DNA of 64,000 nt from Polyangium jinanense. Its GTDB lineage: Bacteria; Myxococcota; Polyangia; Polyangiales; Polyangiaceae. This document shows positions 50,064 to 58,860 of the stretch, one piece after another (within the stretch, counting starts at the first letter, position 1; each line of letters begins with the position of its first letter). The position numbers and the translations under genes are program-made. Below the pieces are notes generated by a model that saw nothing but the letters and a program-made list of their open reading frames with translations, did not search any database and had not been told where the DNA came from. The stretch is taken from assembly GCF_028435365.1 (NCBI RefSeq), contig NZ_JAGTJJ010000017.1, forward strand, positions 62,001 to 126,000, written 5' to 3'.

Positions 50064-51026
50064 TCACTCCATCGAGGGATCGCGGAGGTCGCCGAAGAAG
50101 TCGATGAGGATGTCCGAGACCTCGGCGGGCTTCTCCTGCTGCGTCCAGTGGCCGCAATCCGCGACGCGCTCGATGCGCAGGTTTTTCACGTACGGCCTCG
50201 AGAGCTCGGCCATCTCCGGCCGCAGGACGGGGTCCTTGTCCGTGACCACGAGCAGCGCGGGGAGATCGATCTCGTGGGACGGGAGCGAGCGATCCTCCTC
50301 CCACGAAAGATCCATCGCGCGGTACCAGTTGAGGCCGCCCCGGAAGCCCGTGCGCTTGTAGATGCGCACGTACGTGTCGAGGTCGATCTTCGAGAGGAAC
50401 GTCTCGCCGGGGCCGATCTTCCCGAGCAGCGAGCTGCCATCGCCGACGGTCATGAACGTGCCGAGGGAGTCGGAGTACTTCGACGGGCGCATGATCTTCT
50501 GGAACGTGTCGCGCACGTCGGCCTCGAGCTCGCGCTCCGCGATGCCCGGCTCCTGGAAGTGACGCATGTAGAACGTCCTGTCCGTGAGGCCGAAGGCGTC
50601 GCGGTACATGACGCTCGGGGCCACGGGGCCCGGCGGGATGTACGGCGTGTTGAGGCTCGCCACGCGCTCGGTGCGCTCGGGATGGCGCAGCGCGAATTGC
50701 CACGCGAGCGAGCCGCCCCAGTCGTGTCCGACCACGCCCGCTTTGTCGATGCCGAGCGCGTCGAAGAGACCGTGGATGTCTTCGACGAGCTCGCGCATCA
50801 CGTAGCTCTCGATCTCCTCGGGCGCGTCCGTCCCCCCGTACCCACGAAGATCCGGGCAGAGGACGCGGAAGCCCACCTCGGCGAGGGCGTGGATCTGGCG
50901 GCGCCAGGAGTACCAGAGCTCGGGAAAGCCGTGGCAGAGGAGGATCGGATAGCCGCGGCCCGCATCGGTCACGTGCATGCGGATGCCGTTCGAGTCCAGG
51001 AAGGTGTGGCGGATGATCGTGCCCAT
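50064..51026 (-). CDS. epoxide-hydrolase-type alpha/beta hydrolase
   Basis: The protein has 320 residues, ATG 51026. It has the soluble epoxide hydrolase layout: oxyanion motif HGFPELWYSW (32-41), nucleophile Asp102 in VVGHDWGGSLAWQF, a cap region with two Tyr candidates, charge-relay Asp (VVTDKDPVL) and catalytic His (CGHWTQQEKPAEV). An Asp nucleophile, not Ser, marks it as an epoxide hydrolase or haloalkane-dehalogenase-like enzyme. The HGxP motif and WGG favour epoxide hydrolase. The stop abuts the GMC stop, so the two genes converge without a gap. Confidence 0.9.
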   Translation of the reverse strand: MGTIIRHTFLDSNGIRMHVTDAGRGYPILLCHGFPELWYSWRRQIHALAEVGFRVLCPDLRGYGGTDAPEEIESYVMRELVEDIHGLFDALGIDKAGVVGHDWGGSLAWQFALRHPERTERVASLNTPYIPPGPVAPSVMYRDAFGLTDRTFYMRHFQEPGIAERELEADVRDTFQKIMRPSKYSDSLGTFMTVGDGSSLLGKIGPGETFLSKIDLDTYVRIYKRTGFRGGLNWYRAMDLSWEEDRSLPSHEIDLPALLVVTDKDPVLRPEMAELSRPYVKNLRIERVADCGHWTQQEKPAEVSDILIDFFGDLRDPSME

Positions 51027-51126
51027 GCGGTGAAGACTCCGGTCTCGCGCTGCTCTCCTCCCGTCTCCCCCGGGACCGAGCGCGCGTCAACGCTGGGCAG
51101 TGACAAGATGGTGCGTCCGGGTCCGC

Positions 51127-53430
51127 TCAGGGGCTGGAGTCACCCGAGCAGGTGACGAAGAGGGTGGCCCCCTTGGAGGGCTCGCCCTCACCCACGAGGC
51201 GGATCATGCGGCGCTCGGAGTCGGCGCAGCGGGCGACCAGCGCCGGGTTTCCGATGGCCGGGTCGGTCGAGGCGTCGACGTAGCAGAAGCCACTGACGGG
51301 TTCGCCGGCGGGCGTGACCGGGTCGTCCGAGACGTCGTTCTGGCAAATGGTGAGCTCCTCGTCTTTGAGCTGCGGGATCTGGCAGAAGCAGTCCCAGCCC
51401 GCCTCGGGCGAACGCGCCTTGGCCTCGTCGATCGCGGCGGCGTGCGTGTCATCGACGGGGAGCCGGGCATGCTCGGAATCGCACGAGCAAGCTCCGCCGG
51501 TCGGGCGCGCCTCGATGAGGAGGCAGTTCACCGCGCCCTCTTTGTCGCGGTCGAGCGTGCGCGGCAGGCACGGGCCGCCGATCTTGGCCTTCAGCCGATC
51601 GACGAGCGCGCCGATGGCGGGGCGGTAGCCGTAGTCGTCCTTGGTGCGATCGTTGACCTGCTTCGGACAAACCGAGCCGACGATGCCCTGATCGCCGAGG
51701 CCGCGGAGCACGTCGAGCTGGCGCAGGCCGGGGTAGGCCTTGGCGCGCACGCGCATCGTGGGCGTGGCCGGATCGCAGAGCGGGTTGGCCGCAGTGCCGT
51801 CGCGGCACTCGGCGCACTTCGGATCGTTCGGACAATCGGTCGCCTCGGGCAGCTCGAAGATGCACGCGTACTGGAGGTCTTCGCCGAGCGTGTCGTACTC
51901 GTGCCCGTTGATCGAGTTGCCGAGCGGCGAGCTCGGGTCCATGTCGGTCTGCTCGCCGGTGATCGGGTGCTTTCCGGCGCGCGGATCGGGCGACTCGTGC
52001 ATGAGCGGATCCGTCGGCAGGATGCCCTTCGCGGGGTCGCCGACGATCACGTCCCAGGTCCCGTCCTCGCCCATCTCGCGCGCATTCTTGATGCCCTTCG
52101 TCAGGTCCGCCGGATCGCGGGCGATGTCCTGCCACGGCACGCCGACGATGCCGGCGAGGAAGACGAGGTCCGGCGTGCGCACGACGGGCACGCCCCCGGC
52201 GGGATTCGCCTTCGGGAAGAGCGGGTTCTCCACGAGCTCACCGCTGCGCGTCGTGATCTCGGGGCTCGAGAACGCCTTCACGTAGCGATCCGTCGGGTAG
52301 AGGAAGTTCACGCCGAAGCGGCGCTTCTGGTCGAAGCAACGCAGGTCGACGGGATCTTCGGATTGGGTCAGCACCATGACGTTTCCTTGGGCGTCAAAGC
52401 ATCCCGGATCCTCGGGGCACCCTGCGGGCGGGGTCATGCCGCAGGAGGTGCAGCATTTGTCGTTCGGATCGATCGCGCACTCGGCGCGCGGGCGCGGCAG
52501 TGCTGCGGTGTGCGAGGCGCGGAAGTTGAAGCCCGACTCTTTGATCGAGCAGTCGTTCTCGTCGCTCAGCATCAGGATCGCCACGAGCGAGTCGGGGCGG
52601 AGGAAGTCCTTGCGCTGCTTGAGCAGGACGTCGTCCGTGTCGCTGACCTTCACGTTCCCCGACGAGGCGTCGATGGTGCCGTAGGGCTCGGGGTCGACGA
52701 GGAAGCGGTAGATGCTCTCGAGCTGCGACTCGTAGCCGCAGCCGACCTGGCCGGTGCCGCGGACCATGTCGGCGAGCGCGGGCACGAGGCCGGGCTCGGA
52801 GCCGTCGAGCGTACCGAGGTTCGTCTCGCCAGGCGGGCTCAGTTGCTCCTTCGGATCCCACGCGAGGAAGCCCTTGTTGGCGTACGTCGGCACGACCTCG
52901 CTGGCGACGCAGGGATCGGCGCGCGAGAGGAGGTGACCACGGTCGTTCTTCGAGACCTTCTCGTCGCTGCAGCTCGGGTCGGTCTGGAGGTCGGGGCAAT
53001 GCCCGCCGCCGTGGCCGCCGAGGCTCGACGAGACGATGCCGATGTGGATGTCGAGCACGGGCTCGAACTCGCGGCGCGAACCCGTGGGGCAGTCCTCGCT
53101 GGGGCCCTTCGGCTGCTCGGCGCTCGGAAGGGGCGCGCCCGCTTCGTTGATGCACGGCGGGTTCACGAGGCTCTCGACGAGATCGGGGATGGCCTGGGCG
53201 AGCATCTGCTGCTTGTCGGCCATGGAGGCCGAGTTATCGATGCCGAGGACGAGGTCGATCTTGTCGACGCCGCTGTGCGGGACGACCTCGACGATGGTCG
53301 ACGTGATGCGCGGGTCGACGACGTCGATGGGTCGGTCGAGGCAACCGATGGCGACGAGGCCGGGGAGGACGATCGCGGAGGTGGCAGCGAAGACGCCCGG
53401 AAGACCTGGACGAAGAGGACGGCGGTTCAT
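51127..53430 (-). CDS. large vWA-like Cys-rich lipoprotein
   Basis: The 767-residue protein starts at ATG 53430, with a lipobox at Cys30 (IVLPGLVAIGCLD). Residues 58-330 look like a von Willebrand A-type fold: MIDAS DNSASM (Asp65, Ser67, Ser69), followed by VAILMLSDENDCS where the later MIDAS Asp would lie. The rest has over 20 cysteines (CCTSC, CPEDPGC) and no recognised domain. Such proteins are common and large in Polyangiales and probably bind metal and partner proteins on the surface. A 202-base AT-rich promoter region (TTATTTTTCAGTTACACG) lies upstream at 53431-53632. Confidence 0.75.
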   Translation of the reverse strand: MNRRPLRPGLPGVFAATSAIVLPGLVAIGCLDRPIDVVDPRITSTIVEVVPHSGVDKIDLVLGIDNSASMADKQQMLAQAIPDLVESLVNPPCINEAGAPLPSAEQPKGPSEDCPTGSRREFEPVLDIHIGIVSSSLGGHGGGHCPDLQTDPSCSDEKVSKNDRGHLLSRADPCVASEVVPTYANKGFLAWDPKEQLSPPGETNLGTLDGSEPGLVPALADMVRGTGQVGCGYESQLESIYRFLVDPEPYGTIDASSGNVKVSDTDDVLLKQRKDFLRPDSLVAILMLSDENDCSIKESGFNFRASHTAALPRPRAECAIDPNDKCCTSCGMTPPAGCPEDPGCFDAQGNVMVLTQSEDPVDLRCFDQKRRFGVNFLYPTDRYVKAFSSPEITTRSGELVENPLFPKANPAGGVPVVRTPDLVFLAGIVGVPWQDIARDPADLTKGIKNAREMGEDGTWDVIVGDPAKGILPTDPLMHESPDPRAGKHPITGEQTDMDPSSPLGNSINGHEYDTLGEDLQYACIFELPEATDCPNDPKCAECRDGTAANPLCDPATPTMRVRAKAYPGLRQLDVLRGLGDQGIVGSVCPKQVNDRTKDDYGYRPAIGALVDRLKAKIGGPCLPRTLDRDKEGAVNCLLIEARPTGGACSCDSEHARLPVDDTHAAAIDEAKARSPEAGWDCFCQIPQLKDEELTICQNDVSDDPVTPAGEPVSGFCYVDASTDPAIGNPALVARCADSERRMIRLVGEGEPSKGATLFVTCSGDSSP

Positions 53431-53632
53431 GGGGGCTCCCTTTCCTGATTTGCGAGGTGCCTGGCGGGTTGGCTGCCTCAGCAGCAGCGCCTCCCCCTCT
53501 TCGCAAAAGGGATGCCGTCCTATTTTGTCGACTTTTGGTGTTATTTTTCAGTTACACGAAAAATTTAGCAACAGAGTTGGCAGATCGCTCGGATCAGGGC
53601 CAACCGAAGTCGTGCTCTCGCGTTCGCGAGGC

Positions 53633-54604
53633 TCAAGGGTGCGGGGGCGGCTGGTCGATCGCGGCGGTCCAGCGCGCGATCTCCTCGGACGTCATGCTGC
53701 CCTCGGGCCAGAGGCGCGCGTCGTCCCAGCCCTCGCTCACGTCGGCGAGGTACTGCGCGCGCGAGAGGAGCGTGCCCCGGCAGACGCGACCCACTTCGGG
53801 AGGCGACGCATGCTCGGCTTCGAGGCGCGCGAGGAGATCACGCATGACCCACGGCGGGATGCGTCGCTGCTCCGTCGGATAGATGAAGCCGAAGAGGATG
53901 AGCTGGCTCAAGAGCACCCGCCAGTGATCGCCGAAGCGCGCGACGATCCGAGGCCAGTCGAGATCCTCGCAGCGTGCGCGCAGCACGTGCGCCACGTCGG
54001 CACCGTCGTATCGTTCGCGCTCCTGGATGAAGGACTTCGCAAAGATGGTCTCTTCCGCAGGGCAGAGGCCGACCTCGACGCCGAAGACCTCGCCGCGGCC
54101 CGCGTGCTCGAACCAGAGATCGTCGACCTCGGCGAGGCCGTTGCCCGAGCTCCAGATGACGTCGACGTGTTCGCTGCCGGAGTACGCCTTAGCGAGCCAG
54201 TGCGGGAACGCGATGCAGGTCGGGTAGCCGGCGTTTTCGAGGACGAGGAGCGCCGCGCCGACGTCGCGGCGGCGGACGAAGACGTCGAGGTCGCGGGTGC
54301 GCCTTCGCATGCCGGCGTGGTGCGCGAGCGCGTAGGCGCCGCCGACGAGGAAAGGAACGTCGGACGCGGCGAGCGCGCGAAGCGCCGACGCGAAGAAGTC
54401 GCGGGCCTCGGGGGTCATGTCGATCGCGAGGATCGCGTTCGGGTCCGCGTCGCGAGGCAAGGCGATCGTGGGCTCCACGGGCACGCTTGGTGGAGGTGGA
54501 GGGTCGCAAGCGGCCATGGGTTGGGGGAGCGGGAGCCGCGTCGTGTCGAGCGAGCGTGGCGTCCCGGAGGACGAGATTGCATCAACCGTGCGGCGGAACA
54601 TCAC
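53633..54604 (-). CDS. nucleotidyltransferase-fold protein (AbiEii-like)
   Basis: About 323 residues from ATG 54604; ATG 54517 is a plausible shorter start. The nucleotidyltransferase signature is VGGAYALAHHAGM plus TRDLDVFV, with GG, and D.D metal ligands in the strand after the helix. The remainder is helical, including the EETIFAKSFIQERERYDGAD and EDLDWPRIVARFG segments that resemble the AbiEii/DUF6036 group. Toxins of that group pair with an antitoxin, but no antitoxin-like gene is adjacent. It is more likely a housekeeping or orphan nucleotidyltransferase. Confidence 0.7.
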   Translation of the reverse strand: MMFRRTVDAISSSGTPRSLDTTRLPLPQPMAACDPPPPPSVPVEPTIALPRDADPNAILAIDMTPEARDFFASALRALAASDVPFLVGGAYALAHHAGMRRRTRDLDVFVRRRDVGAALLVLENAGYPTCIAFPHWLAKAYSGSEHVDVIWSSGNGLAEVDDLWFEHAGRGEVFGVEVGLCPAEETIFAKSFIQERERYDGADVAHVLRARCEDLDWPRIVARFGDHWRVLLSQLILFGFIYPTEQRRIPPWVMRDLLARLEAEHASPPEVGRVCRGTLLSRAQYLADVSEGWDDARLWPEGSMTSEEIARWTAAIDQPPPHP

Positions 54605-54664
54605 GGCGGGACGTGTTGCCGGGCAGTTCGAACCGCAAGGGGCGCGGGGACAGAAATCGGGGCG

Positions 54665-55594
54665 CTACGGAGCGTCCGCAAGCGAGCGTTCGAGCGCGGC
54701 GCGGAGGTGGTTTTGCGCGCGCAGCGAGTACGGTCCGTCGGGCGAGATCTCGAGGTGCGTCGCGAAATGCTCGGCCGCGCGGCCGAACTCGCCCTTGCGA
54801 TACCGCACGACGCCGCGCGCGAGCTCGCGCGGATACGAGGGATCGAGGGCCGAAAGCTCGTCGATCTTGCGGAGCAGGAAGGCCGCCTGGTCCTGCGCGC
54901 CGCGCCCTTCGTCGCGGCCCGGATTCGGGCGGGGCGGGTGCACGAGGAGGAAGCCGAAGAGCGCGCGCTGTTCGTCGACGCCGAGGGCGAGCGCGCTGCC
55001 CGAGAGGCCGCTGATCTCGTTCCACCGGCGCTTGAAGGAGGCGCGGAGCGCGCGTTCGTCCATGTGCATGACGCACGGCGGGGCGCCCTCGCACCAGCCG
55101 TTGCGGGTGAGGACGTCGGCGAAGGGGCCGCCGAGCTCGACGAGCTCGTCCGAGGTTTCGCCGGTCAAAACGAAGCGGCGCACCTCGCGGAGGAAGGAGC
55201 GGAGCTGGTAGGCGCGGAGCGCGAGGACGGCGTCTTCCCCCTGGGCGAGGGCGCGGGCGGCCGCGGGGCCGATCTGGCGGCGGAGCTCGGCGAGCATGGC
55301 GTCGTCGCCACGGGCGTCGGCGCGTCCGAAGGCGCGGAGGAGCGATCCGAGCGCGCGGACGTCGGCGTCGAGGGGTTTTGTCTCCACGGCGCGGACGCGG
55401 GCGTCGTCGTTCGCCGCGGTCTCGGCGAGCTTTCCGGGCTCGACGAGGGGGACGGGCAGGCCTTCGGGCGGGACCGACTGCGGGACGGCGAGGAGGGCGG
55501 CGCTGCCGGCGAGGAAGACCGCGACGACGCCCGGCTGCCAGCCCTCGAAGTGCCGGCCGAACCCCTTGGCGACGCGCGCCTCGTTTTTTGCCAC
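54665..55594 (-). CDS. membrane-anchored helical protein
   Basis: This 309-residue protein starts at ATG 55594. A single membrane helix near the N-terminus (GVVAVFLAGSAALLAVPQ) is followed by a mostly alpha-helical domain. Segments SALDPSYPRELARGVVRYRK and GEFGRAAEHFATHLEISPDG are TPR-like near the C-terminus. A pair WCEGAPPCVMHMDE has two Cys. The domain is probably periplasmic or outer-membrane-facing. No enzyme motif is seen. It is divergent from the PilZ gene by 57 bases and upstream of the nucleotidyltransferase in the same direction. Confidence 0.7.
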   Translation of the reverse strand: MAKNEARVAKGFGRHFEGWQPGVVAVFLAGSAALLAVPQSVPPEGLPVPLVEPGKLAETAANDDARVRAVETKPLDADVRALGSLLRAFGRADARGDDAMLAELRRQIGPAAARALAQGEDAVLALRAYQLRSFLREVRRFVLTGETSDELVELGGPFADVLTRNGWCEGAPPCVMHMDERALRASFKRRWNEISGLSGSALALGVDEQRALFGFLLVHPPRPNPGRDEGRGAQDQAAFLLRKIDELSALDPSYPRELARGVVRYRKGEFGRAAEHFATHLEISPDGPYSLRAQNHLRAALERSLADAP

Positions 55595-55651
55595 CGCGCT
55601 CCGACCTCCGACCGTTTATTGTAGGACGCCGTCGGGACACGAGGAGAGAAA

Positions 55652-55975
55652 GTGTTGGCCGAGAAGCGAAAACACGCGCGAAGGGTCGTTCGACTGTCCG
55701 TCGCGTTCCAGGTGGGGGATGGCCCGCGCATCGATGCTTTCTCACGCGACCTGAGCATCGGCGGCATGTTCATCGTCACCGACAAACCCGCGCCCTTCAA
55801 CGCGAACGTGAACCTCTACATGCAGCTTCCCGGCGTGAAGCAAGAGGTCATGGTGAAGTCGACGGTGCGCTGGACCGAGCCCGACGGGATGGGCGTGCAG
55901 TTCGGGCTGATGGGCGCGCGCGAGACGCACGCGCTGATGCAGCTCCTCACGGGCGCGCCGCCTTCGATCCGCTGA
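55652..55975 (+). CDS. PilZ-domain protein
   Basis: The 107-residue protein starts at GTG 55652, after GAGGAGAG. It is a lone PilZ domain: the RxxxR motif R10-R-V-V-R14 near the start and D33-L-S-I-G-G38 (DxSxxG) form the classical cyclic-di-GMP site. The strand VKSTVRWTEPDGMGVQF closes the barrel. It should bind cyclic-di-GMP and control motility or exopolysaccharide. A single-domain receptor of this kind works through a partner. A long hairpin follows its stop. Confidence 0.9.
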   Translation: MLAEKRKHARRVVRLSVAFQVGDGPRIDAFSRDLSIGGMFIVTDKPAPFNANVNLYMQLPGVKQEVMVKSTVRWTEPDGMGVQFGLMGARETHALMQLLTGAPPSIR

Positions 55976-55982
55976 GGCGGGC

Positions 55983-56020
55983 GGGGTTTGTCGGGGCAGG
56001 GTTCTGCCCGGGCAAACCCC
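55983..56020. terminator. bidirectional terminator-like hairpin after PilZ gene
   Basis: GGGGTTTG (55983-55990) pairs with CAAACCCC (56013-56020), and inside it GGGCAG (55994-55999) pairs with CTGCCC (56004-56009), forming a two-part stem. It lies between the PilZ stop and the stop of the convergent FecR-like gene (TAG at 56020-56022), and the TTTG/CAAA pair provides U-runs in both directions. Confidence 0.65.
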
Positions 56021-57243
56021 TACTGACCGAGCTGGAAAGGCACAGCGAGGGGGCCGGTCGTCCCGAGGAACTTGCCTGGGCGCAGCGAATTGAAGACGCA
56101 CTGCATGAACTGCGGTTCGAGCGGCGGGTCGAAGCGCACGGACGAGACGGCGCCTTCCGGGTCGAGCGAGACGGTGACCGTGGCCGCGACCGAGAGACGA
56201 ACGGAAGGGTCGCCGCCGCGGTAGTGCGTTTCGAAGCAGCCCGAAAGGCCCGCCTGCACGGAGGCGCGCGTGAGCACGGGCGCCGGCTTGGGCGCAGGCG
56301 GCGCCTCGGGCTCGACGGAGGGCGTGGGCGCAGGTGCAGGCGGCACGGGGGGTGCGTCCGGACGATCGGGGGCGTGCAGGTGCGGGCGCTCGGCGACGCT
56401 CGGAGGCGGCGGCGCGATCGCGGGCTTCGGCGGAGGCGTGGTCTCCACCGGCGCAGGCGGCGCGGGGGGCGCGTCGTCTACGGCGAGCATGCGGGCGGTC
56501 TCGCCGCCGTCGAGCGAGAAGGAGGCGCGTGCGCGGCCGACGAGGAGACGGCCGGTGGTGACGCCGGGGCGACCCGCGGGGCCGACGGCGACCGCGCCAT
56601 GCTCGAGATCGACGAAGACATCGTCGTTGCCGCGGACGACGGTGAACGCGGTGCCATGCGCGGCGACACGCGTGCGGCCGACGTCGACGGCGAAGGTCTC
56701 GACGAGGCCCTCCGCGGTTTTTCGTGGCGTGACGTCTGCGCGCAACGAGCCTCGTTCGAGGCCGAGAACGAGCGCATCCCCGGCCTCGGAGGCCGCGGCG
56801 ACGACGGTCGCGCGCGCGCCGGGCGCGAGCGTGACGCGGACGATGCCACGTTGCACGAGCGTGAGCGGCGCCTCGCCGGCCTCGACGCCGTCACCGGGAC
56901 GAAGGAGCGAGAGATCTCGCTCGGACTCGCTGCCCGCGAGGAACGCGATCGTCTCGGGCGCGCGCCATCGGACGGCAAAGCCCGCGGGGGCGTCGTTCTT
57001 CGATCGCGCGCCGAAGCTCGCGACTGCGATCACCGCCGCAGCGGCCGCGCAAAGCGCGAGGCCCACACGCGCGCCGCGACCGATGCGAGGGAGCGCTCGG
57101 GACGCGCGCGCTTGTTCGTCCTCTGCGATGCGCGCCTCGAGCTTCTGCTCGATCGCATCCCAGGGCAGCTCGGGCAGCTTCTCGTCGGCGAGCGCGTCGC
57201 GCATCACCTCGAGGGCGCGCGTGCCGGGGTCGTTGTCGCTCAC
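56020..57243 (-). CDS. FecR-domain protein with AgmX-like C-terminus
   Basis: The 407-residue protein starts at GTG 57243, overlapping the ECF sigma stop (GTGA). Residues 1-50 are cytoplasmic and Asp/Glu-rich, then a membrane helix (VGLALCAAAAAVIAVASFG) and a FecR-type periplasmic domain (about 90-230, GIVRVTLAPGARATVVAA, GSLRADVTPRKTAEGLVETF, RTRVAAHGTAFTVV). A long Pro linker with PPPKPAIAPPPP follows, then an AgmX/PglI-type domain (VQAGLSGCFETHYRGGD and FMQCVFNSLRPGKF). FecR proteins sense outside signals and regulate an ECF sigma. The added AgmX-like domain is atypical. It is probably the anti-sigma or sensor partner of the co-encoded sigma factor. Confidence 0.83.
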   Translation of the reverse strand: MSDNDPGTRALEVMRDALADEKLPELPWDAIEQKLEARIAEDEQARASRALPRIGRGARVGLALCAAAAAVIAVASFGARSKNDAPAGFAVRWRAPETIAFLAGSESERDLSLLRPGDGVEAGEAPLTLVQRGIVRVTLAPGARATVVAAASEAGDALVLGLERGSLRADVTPRKTAEGLVETFAVDVGRTRVAAHGTAFTVVRGNDDVFVDLEHGAVAVGPAGRPGVTTGRLLVGRARASFSLDGGETARMLAVDDAPPAPPAPVETTPPPKPAIAPPPPSVAERPHLHAPDRPDAPPVPPAPAPTPSVEPEAPPAPKPAPVLTRASVQAGLSGCFETHYRGGDPSVRLSVAATVTVSLDPEGAVSSVRFDPPLEPQFMQCVFNSLRPGKFLGTTGPLAVPFQLGQ

Positions 57244-58046
57244 GTGGCTTTCCCCTCCGCCGGTAGAGCATTCGACGTTCGAGGGCTCCGCTCGGACGCG
57301 CCGAGCTGCGCCCCGAGCCCCCCGATCTCATCCACGAGCTGCGCGAGCGCAGGCTCCTCCCGCATGAGCTCGGCGAGCTCGCGCCGCGCGTAAAACAACC
57401 TCGTTCGCACCGTGAGCACGGGAGCATCCACGATCGTCGCGATCTCGGCCGGCGCCAAGCCCTCGATGTCGTGCAGCACGTACACCGTACGTTTCTTCTC
57501 GGAGATCCGATCGAGCAGCCGCTTGAACGCGGCGAGCCGGCGCCGGAGCGTCGCTTCCTCGTCCGGCAAGAGGCCCGCATCCCTCTCGTGCTCGGTCGCG
57601 AGTGGCTCGTCGGCGAACACCGGCCGGCTGCGCTCGGCCCGGCGGATCATGAGCACCACGTTCACCGTGATGCGATGAATCCAGGTGGAGAACTTCGACT
57701 GCCCGCGGAAGTCACCGAGGCTCCGGTGCACCTGGAGGAAGACCTCCTGCACCACGTCCTCGATGTCGCTCGCGCGGCCGAGCATGCGGAAGACGAGCCG
57801 CGCCACGGCCTCCCGGTGCATCCGGTAGAGGGCCGAGAAGGCGCCCCTGTCGCCGCTCCGGGCGCGCCGGACGAGCTCGTCTACGTCGCCGCTGTCCACG
57901 AAGGCCCGAGTGGCCAGGCTCGCGCTCGGCCATGCGAAAAACGACGGGGATGGAGCGACAGCGGGCGCCGAGACCAGCGAGGAGATCGCGCGCGGCAGCG
58001 CCACGGGGTACACGAACGGCTCCGTTGCGCGGCGGCGGGGCCGCAT
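57240..58046 (-). CDS. ECF RNA polymerase sigma factor
   Basis: The protein has up to 268 residues, start at 58046. A start further in is possible because the first 45 residues are not sigma-like. Region 2 (about 58-125): VRRARSGDRGAFSALYRMHR, and the helix SDIEDVVQEVFLQVHRSL for -10 binding, then FRGQSKFSTWIHRI. Region 4 (about 180-235): LDRISEKKRTVYVLHDIEG and APAEIATIVDAPVLTVRTRLFYARRE, a helix-turn-helix for -35 recognition. It is transcribed with the FecR-type gene (GTGA overlap). It directs RNA polymerase to a small regulon, likely autoregulated. Confidence 0.9.
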   Translation of the reverse strand: MRPRRRATEPFVYPVALPRAISSLVSAPAVAPSPSFFAWPSASLATRAFVDSGDVDELVRRARSGDRGAFSALYRMHREAVARLVFRMLGRASDIEDVVQEVFLQVHRSLGDFRGQSKFSTWIHRITVNVVLMIRRAERSRPVFADEPLATEHERDAGLLPDEEATLRRRLAAFKRLLDRISEKKRTVYVLHDIEGLAPAEIATIVDAPVLTVRTRLFYARRELAELMREEPALAQLVDEIGGLGAQLGASERSPRTSNALPAEGKAT

Positions 58047-58109
58047 TCACGAGGCCGCCCTTTTGCACGAAATTTGTCCATTTCCCGCGGCCGGCCCCAA
58101 CGTCGGCGC

Positions 58110-58211
58110 ATGCTCTACATCGCCGTGGGATTGACCGTCGCCCTCGTCGCCGCCGACTTGCTCGACATCTCGTCGCGCAAGCCCGCCCGCCGACGTCTCA
58201 GCGATCTGTGA
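58110..58211 (+). CDS. 33-residue small membrane peptide
   Basis: ATG 58110 opens a short frame: MLYIAVGLTVALVAADLLD, then ISSRKPARRRLSDL. It has one hydrophobic helix and an Arg/Lys-rich tail, the shape of a small single-pass regulatory protein. It lies divergent from the ECF sigma gene (63 bases) and just before a hairpin. No homologue is recalled and the frame is short, so it is tentative. Confidence 0.35.
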   Translation: MLYIAVGLTVALVAADLLDISSRKPARRRLSDL

Positions 58212-58212
58212 C

Positions 58213-58293
58213 GGGCGGCCCAAGCGCCGCCCGCGACGTACCCTTCGAAAAAGATTCGGGGGCGAAGCTCGCGTCTCGCGAAGCCTCGCCCCC
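58213..58293. terminator. pair of hairpins between convergent genes
   Basis: GGGCGGC (58213-58219) pairs with GCCGCCC (58226-58232), and GGGGGCGA (58258-58265) pairs with TCGCCCCC (58286-58293). The gap of 92 bases between the small ORF and the convergent basic protein gene has no other content. No U-run follows. Confidence 0.5.
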
Positions 58294-58303
58294 GCCTCAT
58301 CCC

Positions 58304-58657
58304 TCAGGCCGCCGCGGCCTTCTTCTCGCCGGGGAAGAGCGCCTTGAGGTCGACCTTCTCCTGCTTCTTCTGCTCGAGGATGTGGTTGACCGCGCGGAGG
58401 ATGCGCGTCTTGGACGGGCCGCTGACGGACTTGCCCGCGAGCGCCGACGCGATCGCGCGGTCCGTCACGGGACGGCCGCTGCGGGGCTTCTTGAGCCCCT
58501 CCTTCTTCTTCGCGCCGTCCTCGCTCTTGCGGGCGAGGCGCTTGGTCAGACGAATCGCCCGATCCTCGGGGCGCAGCTTCTCGATCTTCTGGGACGCCGC
58601 GATGATCCTGCGCGGGTCGATCGCCTTGGCCTTGAGGAACTCTTCGAACGTGCTCAT
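58304..58657 (-). CDS. basic hypothetical protein
   Basis: The 117-residue protein starts at ATG 58657, about 7 bases after AAGGTG. A GTG at 58666 is an alternative. It is strongly charged and Lys-rich (KSEDGAKKKEGLKKPRSGRP), with an amphipathic first helix (FEEFLKAKAIDPRRIIAAS) and a second at the end (TRILRAVNHILEQKKQEKVD). It may bind nucleic acid, as histone-like or ribosome-associated factors do, but there is no named domain. It is small and flanked by hairpins, so probably monocistronic. Confidence 0.62.
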   Translation of the reverse strand: MSTFEEFLKAKAIDPRRIIAASQKIEKLRPEDRAIRLTKRLARKSEDGAKKKEGLKKPRSGRPVTDRAIASALAGKSVSGPSKTRILRAVNHILEQKKQEKVDLKALFPGEKKAAAA

Positions 58658-58860
58658 CGGATTCACCTTGGAAGCTTCTGGAGGAGCGGGCTACGCGCGA
58701 GGTTGGGCGCGAACACCCCTCAACACGCAGGAGGGCGCGCACCCTATCACGGACGCCCGAACCCTGCACCCTTCTCGAACCGACGAAGGAAAGGACGGAC
58801 GGCGGAGCGAGCGCGGGCAAACGTTTACCCGCCCCGTCAGCCTGTACTAACCTCCGACAA

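Noticed and set aside
53633..54604. Toxin-antitoxin system around the AbiEii-like gene
   Set aside because: No antitoxin-like small gene lies beside it; the neighbours are a membrane protein and a lipoprotein.
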